DNA from: an uncultured Oscillospiraceae bacterium
GTDB lineage: Bacteria > Bacillota > Clostridia > Oscillospirales > Oscillospiraceae
Assembly: GCA_905233385.1 (NCBI GenBank)
Contig: CAJOEH010000004.1
Span: forward strand, 1 to 64,000
Reading direction: 5' to 3'
DNA: 64,000 nt
The notes beneath the pieces are model-generated. The model had not been told where the DNA came from. It saw nothing but the letters and a program-made list of their open reading frames with translations, and did not search any database. This document shows positions 14,625 to 26,300 of this stretch, piece by piece. Both the position numbers and the translations under genes were made by a program. Each line of letters opens with the position of its first letter. Position 1 is the first letter of the stretch.

Positions 14625-15602
14625 CTATCTGCGGCGAATGTCCTCGCCGGCGAACTGCACCAGACGGAACGTGCCGATGACGCGCGACGCGATCTGCGGA
14701 CTGTAGCGGTTTTCGATCTCGTTGTCCGCGAGATTGGTCGAAATGATCGTGGCGCGGTTTTCCATCATGCGGGTGTTGAGCAGGTAGTAGAGGGTGGAGA
14801 TCGTGAACTGCGTCGTCATCTCCGTGCCGAGGTCGTCGATGATGAGCAGGTCGCAGTCCGTGTACTTGCGGCTTTTGCCGCGGTTTTCCTCCTGCGACGC
14901 GCCGAATTTCTCCGCTTCAAAGTCGGCGAACAGGCGGATCGCCGTCTCGTAGACGACGCTGTAACCGCGGTCGGCGACCTGGCGGGCGATGCAGGCGGAG
15001 AGGAAGGTCTTTCCAAGCCCCGTCGCGCCGGAGAAGAGCAGACTGCCGCTGCCCGGACCGAAGGTCTGAGCGTATCTGCGGCAGATGTTGAAATTGGATT
15101 TCATGAGCTGGCGCGGCGACGCGCCGAGCTTCGGATCGTAGGCGTCGGGATAGACGTCCAACCGGAAGGTGTCGAAGGTCTCGCGGCCGCTGCCGAGCAG
15201 GGAAGTGAGCTCCTTCTTCTGCTCCTGGCGGCAGAGCTCGCGCAGGCAGGAACACATCTGCGAGCCGACGTAGCCCCTGCCGCCGCATTTGGCGCAGACC
15301 GGCGTCTTGTCGAGATAGCCCTCTTCAAATTCTCCCGCTTCGATGATCCACTCGCGCTCCTGCTGGAGGGCGAGATTTTTATCGCGGATTTGGGCGATCG
15401 CCTGCGCGGGGTCCTGCCCCTGCCGCAGCGAGGCCGCCACCAGCTGCGACATCGTCAGCTGGAGCTCGCGGTCGATCTCCGCAAGGCGCGGATAGCGTTC
15501 ATAGGCGTCCTTGAGGTGGGCGGCGTATTCGCGCTCACACTCCGCCTGCGACTGCTCCAGACGCTCCCTGGCGCGGCGCAGGACCTGTTCACTGTATGCC
15601 AT
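14625..15602 (-). CDS. dnaC: DnaC/DnaI-like helicase loader ATPase
   Basis: A 325-residue protein. The N-terminal ~100 residues are helical and charged. A zinc-binding segment follows (CAKCGGRGYVGSQMCSC, about 102-118), then an AAA+ ATPase with Walker A (GATGLGKT, about 188) and Walker B (DLLIIDDLG, about 258). This layout matches the DnaC/DnaI-type loaders that place the replicative helicase on DNA. ATG 15602 is preferred because AGGAGG is 6 bases upstream; a second ATG at 15608 would sit against that box. It overlaps the 3' end of the dnaD-like gene by 14 bases, which supports a joint role in primosome assembly. Symbol by family resemblance. Confidence 0.85.
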   Translation of the reverse strand: MAYSEQVLRRARERLEQSQAECEREYAAHLKDAYERYPRLAEIDRELQLTMSQLVAASLRQGQDPAQAIAQIRDKNLALQQEREWIIEAGEFEEGYLDKTPVCAKCGGRGYVGSQMCSCLRELCRQEQKKELTSLLGSGRETFDTFRLDVYPDAYDPKLGASPRQLMKSNFNICRRYAQTFGPGSGSLLFSGATGLGKTFLSACIARQVADRGYSVVYETAIRLFADFEAEKFGASQEENRGKSRKYTDCDLLIIDDLGTEMTTQFTISTLYYLLNTRMMENRATIISTNLADNEIENRYSPQIASRVIGTFRLVQFAGEDIRRR

Positions 15603-16503
15603 CTTCATCCTCCTGCCCTTCGGCGAGCGCGTCCTGCACCGCCTTCTGCGCCAGCGGCGTCAGCTTGTCGCCATGCCGCTGATAGGCGGCGTTTTTGCGG
15701 TTGGGCTGCTGCGCGGGAGCCGCGTCGCCGACGGCGATCTCCCGCGGCGTGTGCAGGTTCTTTTCGTGCCAGCTTTTCAGGATCGAATTCATGTACGCCC
15801 AGCGCAGACCGCCGGTGTTTTCGCAGGTGCGCGTATAGGCCAGGTCGATCGACTGGTCGGGGAAGCCCATCTGGATCCAGCTAATCAGGTACTGCTCTTC
15901 CGAGGCCGTCAGGCGGCGGTGGTCGATCTGCATCCGCAGGCGGAGCTGCTGGATGCGGGTATGTACCTGCAGCTGCGACTGGACGTAGAAGCTGGCGGTC
16001 TCCAGCGTGTCGATGTTCTCGTCCGCCCAGCGGTACGCTTCCTTTTCGATTGTGTGCATCGAGGGAGGACGGACGCCTCTGCGGCGGCTGCGCTCCACGC
16101 AGTACGACAGCAGCAGCCCGATCACGTCCGCGGGCAGCCGCAGATACTCGGAGAATCCGAGCAGGGTCTTCAGCTCCTCCGTGGACACCGTGCGGCCGAG
16201 CATCCGCTGCGCCTCGCCGACCAGATGCTTGAATTCGGCTCTGCGCATGGCGCGGTTCAGGTCGGCGTCGGTATAGACGGGACGCTCCGGCTGCGGCGCA
16301 GACTTTTCGGCCTGCTCCCAGAGCCCGAGCTGCCGCAGGCAGTCCGTCGCGCCGACCATCTGCGGCACGGTGAAATGCAGCGCGTCCAGCGCGGTCTCGA
16401 GCGGCAGCTCCGCCTTGCGGTACAGATACAGCGTCACCGCGTCCGGACAGCCGCAGGAAAGCAGCTTCCGCAGTTCTTCACTTTTCAGAGCGACGCCTTG
16501 CAT
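15589..16503 (-). CDS. dnaD: DnaD-domain replication initiation protein
   Basis: A 304-residue protein. A winged-helix-like N-terminus is followed by two DnaD/DnaB-type helical domains (about residues 95-160 and 195-265); the second ends with YMNSILKSWHEKNL, close to the family's YxxxI...W motif. DnaD proteins help open the origin or restart sites and bring in the helicase with its loader. The next gene, which overlaps it, encodes such a loader. First gene of a minus-strand operon with the FMN reductase last. Promoter at 16540-16568. Confidence 0.85.
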   Translation of the reverse strand: MQGVALKSEELRKLLSCGCPDAVTLYLYRKAELPLETALDALHFTVPQMVGATDCLRQLGLWEQAEKSAPQPERPVYTDADLNRAMRRAEFKHLVGEAQRMLGRTVSTEELKTLLGFSEYLRLPADVIGLLLSYCVERSRRRGVRPPSMHTIEKEAYRWADENIDTLETASFYVQSQLQVHTRIQQLRLRMQIDHRRLTASEEQYLISWIQMGFPDQSIDLAYTRTCENTGGLRWAYMNSILKSWHEKNLHTPREIAVGDAAPAQQPNRKNAAYQRHGDKLTPLAQKAVQDALAEGQEDEDGIQ

Positions 16504-16539
16504 GGTCCCGTGTCTCCCTTTCTCTTTCTCGTGGAAATA

Positions 16540-16568
16540 ATTATATCATACGCGCCCCTGCGGAGCAA
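16540..16568 (-). promoter_or_regulatory. Promoter of the dnaD operon
   Basis: Minus-strand TTGCTC (16568-16563), 17-base spacer, TATAAT (16545-16540). Confidence 0.75.
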
Positions 16569-16646
16569 GCGAGCCGAATGGCAGAAATCCATAGAAAATC
16601 TGCCCGGAAATTTGGCTCGCGTCCATATCTTGTGGGGCATCTTCGG

Positions 16647-17345
16647 TCAGACCACAAAGCCGCCGTTGACCGGCAGGATCTGCCCGGTGACGTAGTCCGC
16701 CTCCGCCAGATACAGCAGCGCGGCGGCGACGTCCTCCGGCGTGCCGTTCCTGCCGAGCGGGGTCTGCTCCGCCAGCGCGGAGAGCGCGTCCTCGCCGACG
16801 CAGGCGGTCATGTCGGTCAGGATGACCCCGGGAGAGACGCAGTTGACGCGGATGCCGGACGGACCGAGCTCCTGCGCCAGCGCCTTCGTCAGCGCGATGA
16901 CCGCGCCCTTGCTCGCGGAGTAGGCCGCTTCGCAGGACGCGCCGACCTGCCCCCACATCGAGGCGACGTTCAGGATGCAGCCGGAGTGCGCGCGCAGCAT
17001 GGCGGGCAGGACGGCGTTCACGCAGCGGTAGATGCCGCCGACGTTAACGGAGAAGAGATGCTCCCACTCCGCTTCGCTGATCTCGGAGATCAGTCCGTAG
17101 TGGGCGACGCCCGCGTTGTTGACGAGAACGTCGACCGGCGCGATCGAGCCGATCGCCTGCTTCACGGCGGCGGCGTCGGTCACGTCGCAGAGAATCGCGT
17201 CCGCGCCGGTCTCTGCGGCGACCTCGTGCGCCTGTTCATGGTGTTTCTCGTAGAAGAAGGTCACCCGATAGCCCGCCAGCGCGAAGGCGCGGACGGCGGC
17301 GGCGCCGATCCCGCGGCTGCCTCCGGTGATCAAAACGTGTTTCAT
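16647..17345 (-). CDS. Short-chain dehydrogenase/reductase, FabG-like
   Basis: A 232-residue SDR enzyme. TGGSRGIGAA (residues 7-16) is the NAD(P)-binding loop, NNAG the structural motif near 80, YSASKGA (about 146-152) holds the catalytic Tyr and Lys with an upstream Ser, and SPGVILTDM is the usual post-catalytic segment. FabG reduces 3-oxoacyl-ACP, but many SDR enzymes look alike, so the substrate is open. ATG 17345 follows GAGGTG; a TTG four codons earlier overlaps that box. Last gene of the yabP-yabQ-divIC strand run, although a terminator-like hairpin lies just upstream. Confidence 0.85.
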   Translation of the reverse strand: MKHVLITGGSRGIGAAAVRAFALAGYRVTFFYEKHHEQAHEVAAETGADAILCDVTDAAAVKQAIGSIAPVDVLVNNAGVAHYGLISEISEAEWEHLFSVNVGGIYRCVNAVLPAMLRAHSGCILNVASMWGQVGASCEAAYSASKGAVIALTKALAQELGPSGIRVNCVSPGVILTDMTACVGEDALSALAEQTPLGRNGTPEDVAAALLYLAEADYVTGQILPVNGGFVV

Positions 17346-17363
17346 AGTGCACCTCAATAGTTC

Positions 17364-17389
17364 AAAAGCCCCTCCGAGGAGGGACTTTT
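17364..17389 (-). terminator. Terminator-like hairpin after divIC
   Basis: AAAAG-CCCCTCC and GGAGGG-CTTTT arms around a GA loop, between divIC and the SDR gene. The short T run makes termination partial at best. Confidence 0.5.
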
Positions 17390-17410
17390 CAGTGTTTCAG
17401 GTTCAGAGGA

Positions 17411-17683
17411 TCATCGGCTGCGATCGATGAGAATGATCTCGTCTTCAAAGGCGAAGCCCAGCTTCTCGCGCGCGATGGAGATCGCGGATTCGTCCGTGCC
17501 GAGGGAATCGATCCGGATCTGGGTATAACGGTTGGCCTGCCGGAGATCGGCGATCTCGTTAGACAGCGCCGCGCGTTCGGCCTTCAGCGCGCTGATCCTC
17601 GGCTGGAGGGCAACGATCGTCACGACTGCGAACAGCATGACCGTCAGGATGATGAGCTTTGTAATGAGTGAGGAACGGCGCAT
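17411..17683 (-). CDS. divIC: FtsB/DivIC-type septum formation initiator
   Basis: A 90-residue bitopic protein. A single TM helix (residues ~8-27) is followed by a coiled coil (about 30-60, ISALKAERAALSNEIADLRQ) and the C-terminal REKLGFAFEDEIILIDR, typical of DivIC/FtsB. It forms part of the divisome with FtsL and DivIB-like partners. The position after yabP-yabQ is the conserved Firmicutes arrangement. It has its own AGGAGGG box 7 bases upstream. That box and the first 125 bases lie inside the open frame of yabQ, which is unusual. Confidence 0.9.
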   Translation of the reverse strand: MRRSSLITKLIILTVMLFAVVTIVALQPRISALKAERAALSNEIADLRQANRYTQIRIDSLGTDESAISIAREKLGFAFEDEIILIDRSR

Positions 17684-18140
17684 CAGGGTTACCCTCCTTT
17701 CCGAAAAACGGCGACTTTTTCAGTCTAATCTTTATTGTAACTGATTTTTCCTCTCTTGAAAAGAGTTTTTTTGCAATTTTTATCAATTTTTCGAGAATTT
17801 TTTTGAAAAATCCCGCAAAAATGCGCAGAGGACGGGTCAGGATCCGCCAAAATCGGACGCTGCACGGCAAAAACAGGCGGCTGAGCGTCAAAAACCAGAC
17901 CGTCATACCGAGCGCCGTGCCGACGAGCATGAAGATCCGGTACGCGCCGTTGCCGATGTAGAGGGCGAACAGCAGCGAGGAAAGCAGAAAAGTCAGCACG
18001 AACCATAGGTCCAGCACGACGGTCAGACGGCGGACCGCGCGCCGCAGACCGCGCAAAATGTCGTAGTGCAGCCCCAGAACGAGTCCCAGCGCGGCGGCGA
18101 GCAGGAACTGCCTGCCCTGCAGACCGAGCGGCAGCTCCAT
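17559..18140 (-). CDS. yabQ: Spore cortex biosynthesis protein YabQ
   Basis: A 193-residue protein. The first ~85 residues contain four TM helices (LLAAALGLVLGLHYDILRGL is typical of YabQ), then a basic, coiled region. YabQ sits in the outer forespore membrane and is needed for cortex formation in Bacillus. The ATG at 18140 directly abuts the yabP stop codon. The last ~42 residues are coded out of phase over the start of divIC and look unlike a YabQ tail. A shift of one frame near 17690 would end translation at a TAA inside the divIC ribosome binding site, so the true end may have been lost by mutation. Confidence 0.85.
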   Translation of the reverse strand: MELPLGLQGRQFLLAAALGLVLGLHYDILRGLRRAVRRLTVVLDLWFVLTFLLSSLLFALYIGNGAYRIFMLVGTALGMTVWFLTLSRLFLPCSVRFWRILTRPLRIFAGFFKKILEKLIKIAKKLFSREEKSVTIKIRLKKSPFFGKEGNPDAPFLTHYKAHHPDGHAVRSRDDRCPPAEDQRAEGRTRGAV

Positions 18141-18416
18141 CTATCCGAACAGGCGGCGGAAAAAGCCGCCCGCCTTCTGCGCCTCCTCATAGGAAAGAGA
18201 ATCCACGCTGCCGTTCACGGCGACGTCGCCGCCGTCGATGGAGAGCGTTTTCAAGTGCAGACCGCTGCCGCGGACAATTAAAACGCCGCGTGCTGTGTGC
18301 AGTACGACGGCGTTTTCATCAAAGCTTTCTACCTCGCGCACGCCGCTGACGGACAGCTTTTCCCGATTGTCCAGCCGCAGTTCATGCGGTTCGGCGCGAT
18401 TGATCTCGTTTGCCAT
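18141..18416 (-). CDS. yabP: Sporulation protein YabP
   Basis: A 91-residue protein matching the YabP/YqfC family: HELRLDNREKLSVSGVREVE, SFDENAVVLHTARGVLIVRG and LHLKTLSIDGGDVAVNG are typical beta-strand segments. In Bacillus YabP is required for proper spore cortex and is expressed with yabQ. The ATG at 18416 is 6 bases after GGAGGG; an ATG at 18422 touches the box and is less likely. yabQ follows without a gap. I could not identify a SigE-type promoter with confidence in the 44 bases upstream. Confidence 0.9.
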   Translation of the reverse strand: MANEINRAEPHELRLDNREKLSVSGVREVESFDENAVVLHTARGVLIVRGSGLHLKTLSIDGGDVAVNGSVDSLSYEEAQKAGGFFRRLFG

Positions 18417-18460
18417 GCGCATCCCTCCGCAGTATATATACGGAGGAGAGCGTGGATTTA

Positions 18461-19534
18461 TTACGGAACTTCGTTCGGATCGTAGAGTTTTGCGTCCAGC
18501 ACCTCCGACAGTTCCACCAGACCCTGATGGAAGCGCGGCGGCGGCAGGACGATGCCGGAGGAACGAAGCGGCAGGGGCGTGCGTTTCAGAGAGAGGGAGA
18601 AGGTCACGGCGGCGCCGCCGTTTTCTCCCGAGGCGACAGTCAGCGTGCCGTCGTGCAGGCGCGCGATCTCGCGGGTGATCGAAAGGCCGAGCCCGATGCC
18701 GCGCCGCGAATCGCCGACCTCCTGCCGGTTGAAGCGGTCGAAGAGGGAGGAAAGGAGTTCGCGGGGAATGCCGCTGCCGCTGTCGCTGAGGGTGATCAGA
18801 AGCAGGTCGTCCTCCTTGCGCGCGGAGAGCCTGACCGCGCCGCCCTTCGGCGTATAGCTCAGGGCGTTGGCGAGCAGGTTGTAAAGGGCGCGCTGCAAAA
18901 GCTCCGCGTCCACGTCCGCGCTGACCGGCGCGTCGAGCGGAACGTATTCCAGCGCCCGGCCGGTGGAGCTGACGAGCGGCTCCGCTTCTTGCAGGAAGGC
19001 GTCGAAGAACGCGCCTATATCGGTCGGGGCGCGGCGCAGGGTCTTGCGGTGGAGCAGAAGCTCGCTGCCGTCCGCCATCTGATTGCACAGGCGGATAAAC
19101 TGATAAATCGACTGGTTGAGGCGGGCGGCGGCTTCCTTCGCGCCGGCAGCCTCGCCGAGATTCTCAAACAGCGCGTCCGCCGCGCTGACCAACGCGTGCA
19201 GCGGCTTGCGCAGGGACACGGAGGCGCTGAACAGCGCCGAGGCGGAGGCTTCGCTCTCCGCTTCGCAGCGGTTGGCGACGAACAGCGCGCCGTCCTCCGC
19301 GGCGCGGACGGAGGCGTCGTAGGCCTTGCCGTCGATCGTCAGCGGGAGCATCAGCGTGCCGGCGCGGTCCCACTGTGAGAACAGCGTTTCGCCGCCCTCC
19401 AGCACCGCGCTCAGCGCCGCGCCCTCTTCCAGAAGGGAACGCGCCGCGCCGTTGCGCCAGCAGACGATCCCGTCGCGGGCGAAAAAGGCCGGCTGTGAAA
19501 ACAGCTCCAGTATCTGCTTCATCTGTTCCTGCAT
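18461..19534 (-). CDS. Histidine-kinase-like protein lacking the usual phosphoacceptor histidine
   Basis: A 357-residue soluble protein with no TM helix. The N-terminal ~90 residues look PAS-like ([20 protein letters not shown]). Near residue 100 [15 protein letters not shown] aligns with the HisKA box, but the SHELRTPL motif is reduced to SLRKPL, so the usual His and Glu are missing. The ATPase domain seems intact: N box [11 protein letters not shown]1 box DSGSGIP, F box FDRFNR and G2 box GIGLGLSI. It may bind ATP without autophosphorylating in the normal way. GGAGGTGG precedes ATG 19534. yabP follows 44 bases later. No response regulator is adjacent. The leader has notable symmetry (19581-19613). 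Confidence 0.8.
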   Translation of the reverse strand: MQEQMKQILELFSQPAFFARDGIVCWRNGAARSLLEEGAALSAVLEGGETLFSQWDRAGTLMLPLTIDGKAYDASVRAAEDGALFVANRCEAESEASASALFSASVSLRKPLHALVSAADALFENLGEAAGAKEAAARLNQSIYQFIRLCNQMADGSELLLHRKTLRRAPTDIGAFFDAFLQEAEPLVSSTGRALEYVPLDAPVSADVDAELLQRALYNLLANALSYTPKGGAVRLSARKEDDLLLITLSDSGSGIPRELLSSLFDRFNRQEVGDSRRGIGLGLSITREIARLHDGTLTVASGENGGAAVTFSLSLKRTPLPLRSSGIVLPPPRFHQGLVELSEVLDAKLYDPNEVP

Positions 19535-19580
19535 GCGTTCCACCTCCTTCGTAGTATCCGAAGCTCCGCAAGAATTACAA

Positions 19581-19613
19581 TGGGAATACTTCCCATGTCG
19601 AACCATGTCGAGA
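19581..19613. promoter_or_regulatory. Palindrome and direct repeats in the kinase-like gene leader
   Basis: TGGGAA-TAC-TTCCCA (19581-19595) is a perfect 15-base dyad, followed by CCATGTCGA twice (19593-19601 and 19604-19612). They lie between the promoter and start codon of the kinase-like gene, so an operator or leader structure is possible. Function inferred. Confidence 0.4.
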
Positions 19614-19623
19614 TTCTGCGTAT

Positions 19624-19652
19624 ATTCTAACTGATTTTTCGCGAAAACGCAA
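19624..19652 (-). promoter_or_regulatory. Promoter of the kinase-like gene
   Basis: Minus-strand TTGCGT (19652-19647), 17-base spacer, TAGAAT (19629-19624). Confidence 0.65.
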
Positions 19653-19683
19653 GGTCGAAAGAAAGTTTTCGTGCAATTTGCGG

Positions 19684-19712
19684 TTGCCGCGCCGAAAAAG
19701 ATATGATATAAT
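19684..19712 (+). promoter_or_regulatory. uvrA promoter
   Basis: TTGCCG (19684-19689), 17-base spacer, TATAAT (19707-19712). No obvious LexA/DinR box was recognised in it. Confidence 0.75.
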
Positions 19713-19742
19713 AAAACTTCAAAAACAACGCGGAGGCGGACT

Positions 19743-22575
<2,833 letters not shown>

Positions 22576-22583
<8 letters not shown>

Positions 22584-23223
22584 ACGGAAAAACCTCCCGC
22601 GTACGCCGGATTCCATGACGGACGCGGAGCTCCTCGCGCTCCTGCTGCAATTCACGCGGGACGACGCGAATGAGCTTGCCGAAAAGATCCTCGCGCAGTT
22701 TCCGAGCATCGCCGACGTGATGGAGGCGGGGAAGGAAGACCTCGCAGCCGTCGAGGGCATGGACGACGATACGATCCTGCTCCTGCGCCTCGTGCCGGAA
22801 CTGCACCGCCGCTATTTCCTATCGCGCTCCCGCGCCGAGACCCGCCTGACCGACAGCCACGATTACGGCAGCTACCTGCTCCCGTACTTCTACGGCGCGC
22901 GCGACGAAATGGTCTACCTCCTCCTGCTTGACGGCGCGGGGCGGGTCATCAACTGCCGGATGCTCGGCAAGGGCACGGTCAGCTCCGCCAGCGTGCCGAT
23001 CCGCAAGCTCGTGCAGGAGGCGCTGACGGCGAACGCGGCGGCGGTCGTGCTGGCGCACAATCATCCAGCCGGCCTCGCGCTGCCGTCCAAGGAGGACGTG
23101 GAGATCACGCTCCGTCTGCGCGAGGCGCTGGAAGTCATGGACATCGTGCTGCTGGACCATATCGTGGTCGCGGACGACGACTTCGTCTCCCTCCGCGACA
23201 GCGGCTATCTGCGCAGGCTCTGA
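22576..23223 (+). CDS. radC: RadC-family JAB/MPN domain protein
   Basis: A 215-residue protein. An N-terminal helix-hairpin-helix-like region (LLALLLQ ... [15 protein letters not shown]) is followed by the RadC JAB1/MPN-like domain with the metal motif [15 protein letters not shown] (about residues 155-169) and an upstream Glu. The family is conserved in bacteria, but its enzymatic role is not settled; the old link to radiation repair was withdrawn. It overlaps uvrA by 8 bases and must be cotranscribed with it. Confidence 0.9.
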
Positions 23224-23229
23224 AACGGC

Positions 23230-23340
23230 CCGCTCCGTAGGGAGCGAGGCCTCATCGCTCCGCTTCGTTATCGCGGAGGCGCCAGGGGGCGCCTCCCTGC
23301 GATTGACTCTTATATCGTAAAGAATTATCGTAAAGAATTA
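23230..23340. repeat. Intergenic hairpins and a 13-base tandem repeat
   Basis: Palindromes around 23232-23262 (GCTCCGTAGGGAGC and GAGCG-type arms) and 23274-23295 (GGCGCC arms) are followed by ATCGTAAAGAATT twice in direct repeat (23314-23326, 23327-23339). TTGACT (23303-23308) and TATCGT (23326-23331), 17 apart, may form the promoter of the ABC genes. Confidence 0.5.
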
Positions 23341-23376
23341 CAAAAACTGACAATTTGCGAGAAAGGAGGAACCTGT

Positions 23377-26300
23377 ATGATCGTCAGAAACGGTTTGGCA
23401 GCCGCGAGGCGCACGCCGCTGAAATCCGTATTGTTTTTCATTCTGATCTTCGCTCTGGTCACGGCGCTGATCCTCGGTCAGACGCTGCGCTCGGTCTGCA
23501 GTTCTCTCCTTGAACGCTGCGAAACGACCTATCAGACCACCGCGCTCCTGGAATACCAGGGCAGCCAGTACCCCGACCGCGGCGCGTTCGATCCGGACGC
23601 CGCCGCGCTGCGGGAAGCGATCGATTTCGACGCTTTGCTCGGGCGCGACTGCGTGCTCGCGTGCGACCGCAGCGAGATGGCGATCGTCGCGGTGCAGGGG
23701 CTGGAAAGCACCCGCAAGATGATGCCCGCGCCGAACGTCGTGATCGGCAGAATCGCGGTTTATTCCGTGAACAGGACGGCGCAGCTGCGCGAGACGCTGT
23801 ATTCGCCGACGCTGCGCGACGGCTCGGTCTTCCGACTGGATGCGGAGGCGTACGGCCTGGAGGCCGGTCATCAGTATCTGGTCTGCGGCATCACCGACGG
23901 CAGCGTGGGAGGCTCCGTGCCGGTGGAGCTCGGCTCCGTCTATAATCACGCCGCGGAACGGCAGGGCAAGACGCTTGCCTGCGCCTGGGTGGACGTGACC
24001 GAGACCGGGTTGGATGCGACCGATCCGGCGCAGGCGCCTTTCTACGAGATGGCCGCCGCCTATGAAACGATCAACCGCGCGCTCTATGCGCAGGTCAGCG
24101 CGGATCTCAGCCTTCTCGACCCGTTCTCGCAGGGAGAATACACGATCCGGCAGGGAGAGATCTACACGCCGGAGCAGGCGCAAACCGGCGCGTACTGCAT
24201 GCTGCCGGAGAACGTGGCAAACCGGCTCGGTCTGGAGCCGGGAGACGAGATCAGCTTTTCGCTGATGCCGACGGACGACACCCCGCTGCATTGCTGGTGG
24301 CCCGGCGGCGAGCCGCTGAAAGAAAAGACCTATACCGTATCCGGCGTTATCAGCTCCACGGCGGAGTCCGCTCCGCTGATCTACCTTTCCGAGACGGAAG
24401 GAGAGACCGGCTTCTGCGGCTACACGCTCGGCACGCTGCTGCTGAAAAACGGCACGCCGCAGGCGGAGCTGGACGCGCTGGAAGCGATGCTTCCTCCGGG
24501 CGTGGTCACGACGGTCTACGACCAGGGCTACGCCGCCACCGTGGAGGCGATCACGGAGCTGAACGCCAACGCGAACATCCTGACCGCCGTCGTCGCGGCT
24601 GCGGTGCTCTCCGTTCTGGTCCTCTTCGCCTCCCTGCTGATCGGACGGCAGGAGGAGACCCTCGTCACGATGTACATGCTCGGCACGCAGAGGAAGAAGC
24701 TGCGGCTCTATACCGCGGTCAACGCGCTTGCCGTCCTGCTGCCCGCGGTCGCGGCGGCGATGATCGCCGCGCGGTCGCTGTACGGCAGACTGGCGGAGCT
24801 GGTCTTCCGCTCCATTCCGACTCCCGGCACGGGACCGCTCCGTTTCAGCAACGAAAACCTCGGCGTGACCCGCGCCGTAGCGGAAGACGTAGAGATCCCG
24901 TGGCAGCCCGGCGCGGTGTGCGCGGCGGCGGTCGTCGCCGTATCGCTGCTGCTGTGCCTGTTCTGGCTTTCGAGGATCCTGCGCCGGATGAACGCGGGCA
25001 AGAAAGTGAAGCGGAAAAAGCCCGGCAGGATCAAAGAAACGCGCGCCGCGACCTGCGGCAGAGGCGCGGGCAAGTTCCTGCTGCTTTCCGTCCTGCGCGG
25101 CGGGTTCCGCACCCTCGTTCCGATCGCGCTCTGCCTCGTCATGGTGCTTTCCATGGCGGTGATGGACGGCGTGCTCCGCACGTTCCGGGAGCGCAAGCAG
25201 GCCATCGACGAGAACACCGTAATTTCGGGCTATTTTACGGATTACTCCGGCAAGCGGCAGTTCGATCTGCTGCTGACGGAACGCAGCACGGAAGCGATGG
25301 AGAACAGCGACCTGTTTACCGACTTCCAGTTCTCCAGCACCGACCCGTATAAGGTGCTTCGGGTCGTCAGCCGCGCGGAGATCTCCGCGGACGGCACGGT
25401 AACGGATCGGGAAGTGGACGAGGAAGCCTTCGTGGAAGTGCCGCCCTACGGCTCCTTCGCGTATGAGAACTTCATCGGCAACCTGATGCTCGGCCCGCGG
25501 CTCGTCTATACGACCGATCTGCGCGCCTCGGCGGAGTTCGCCGGCGCGGACCTCCCCGAGATCACCTGGCTTCCCGGCTGGGACGAGAACTTCTTCTCGA
25601 TGGAGTGGGAGTCATTCACCGACGTGGTGAATCCGGATGCGAACTACGGTTATACGATCTTCGGCGAGGATCACCGGCTGATGGATATCGTGGTGCCGGA
25701 GAGCTTCCTGAAGGAGTACGGCGTTTCGCTCGGCGACACGGTGGAGCTGATGCTGACCGATGAAGCGTACTGCGAGACCTACCGCATCATCGGAAGCTTC
25801 CATTCCGCGATGAGCACGATGTATCTCTACACCCGCATGGATAACGCCTCGAAAGTCATCCTGTGGCAAAGAGAGAATTTCCCGGAGCCGATCGAGATCC
25901 TTGCGATCCGCGCTAACCGCTCCTGCGGGATCTTCGCGCTGGAAGATACCACGCGGCTGGACGAAGCGAAGGACTTTTTGGAAAATTCCGGTTACTGTCT
26001 CGTCCGCACGACCGGCAGATACCGCATCTATCCGATCCTGCGCGACGCGGGCTACCGCGCCGAGGCGGGAAAGCTCGAGCGTAGCATCCGCTATTTGCAG
26101 ATCCTCCTGCCGATCCTGGCGGGACTGCTGGCCATCGCGGGCTTTGCCGCCGCCGTGCTGATGCTCGGAAAACGGAAGAGCGAGATCGGCAGCCTGCGCG
26201 CAGTCGGAACGTACCGGCGGCAGGTCTTCGGCGTCTACTTCACGGAGCAGCTGCTCCTGTGCCTGCTCGGCGTCGCCGTCGGCCTTGCGCTGATCTTCGC

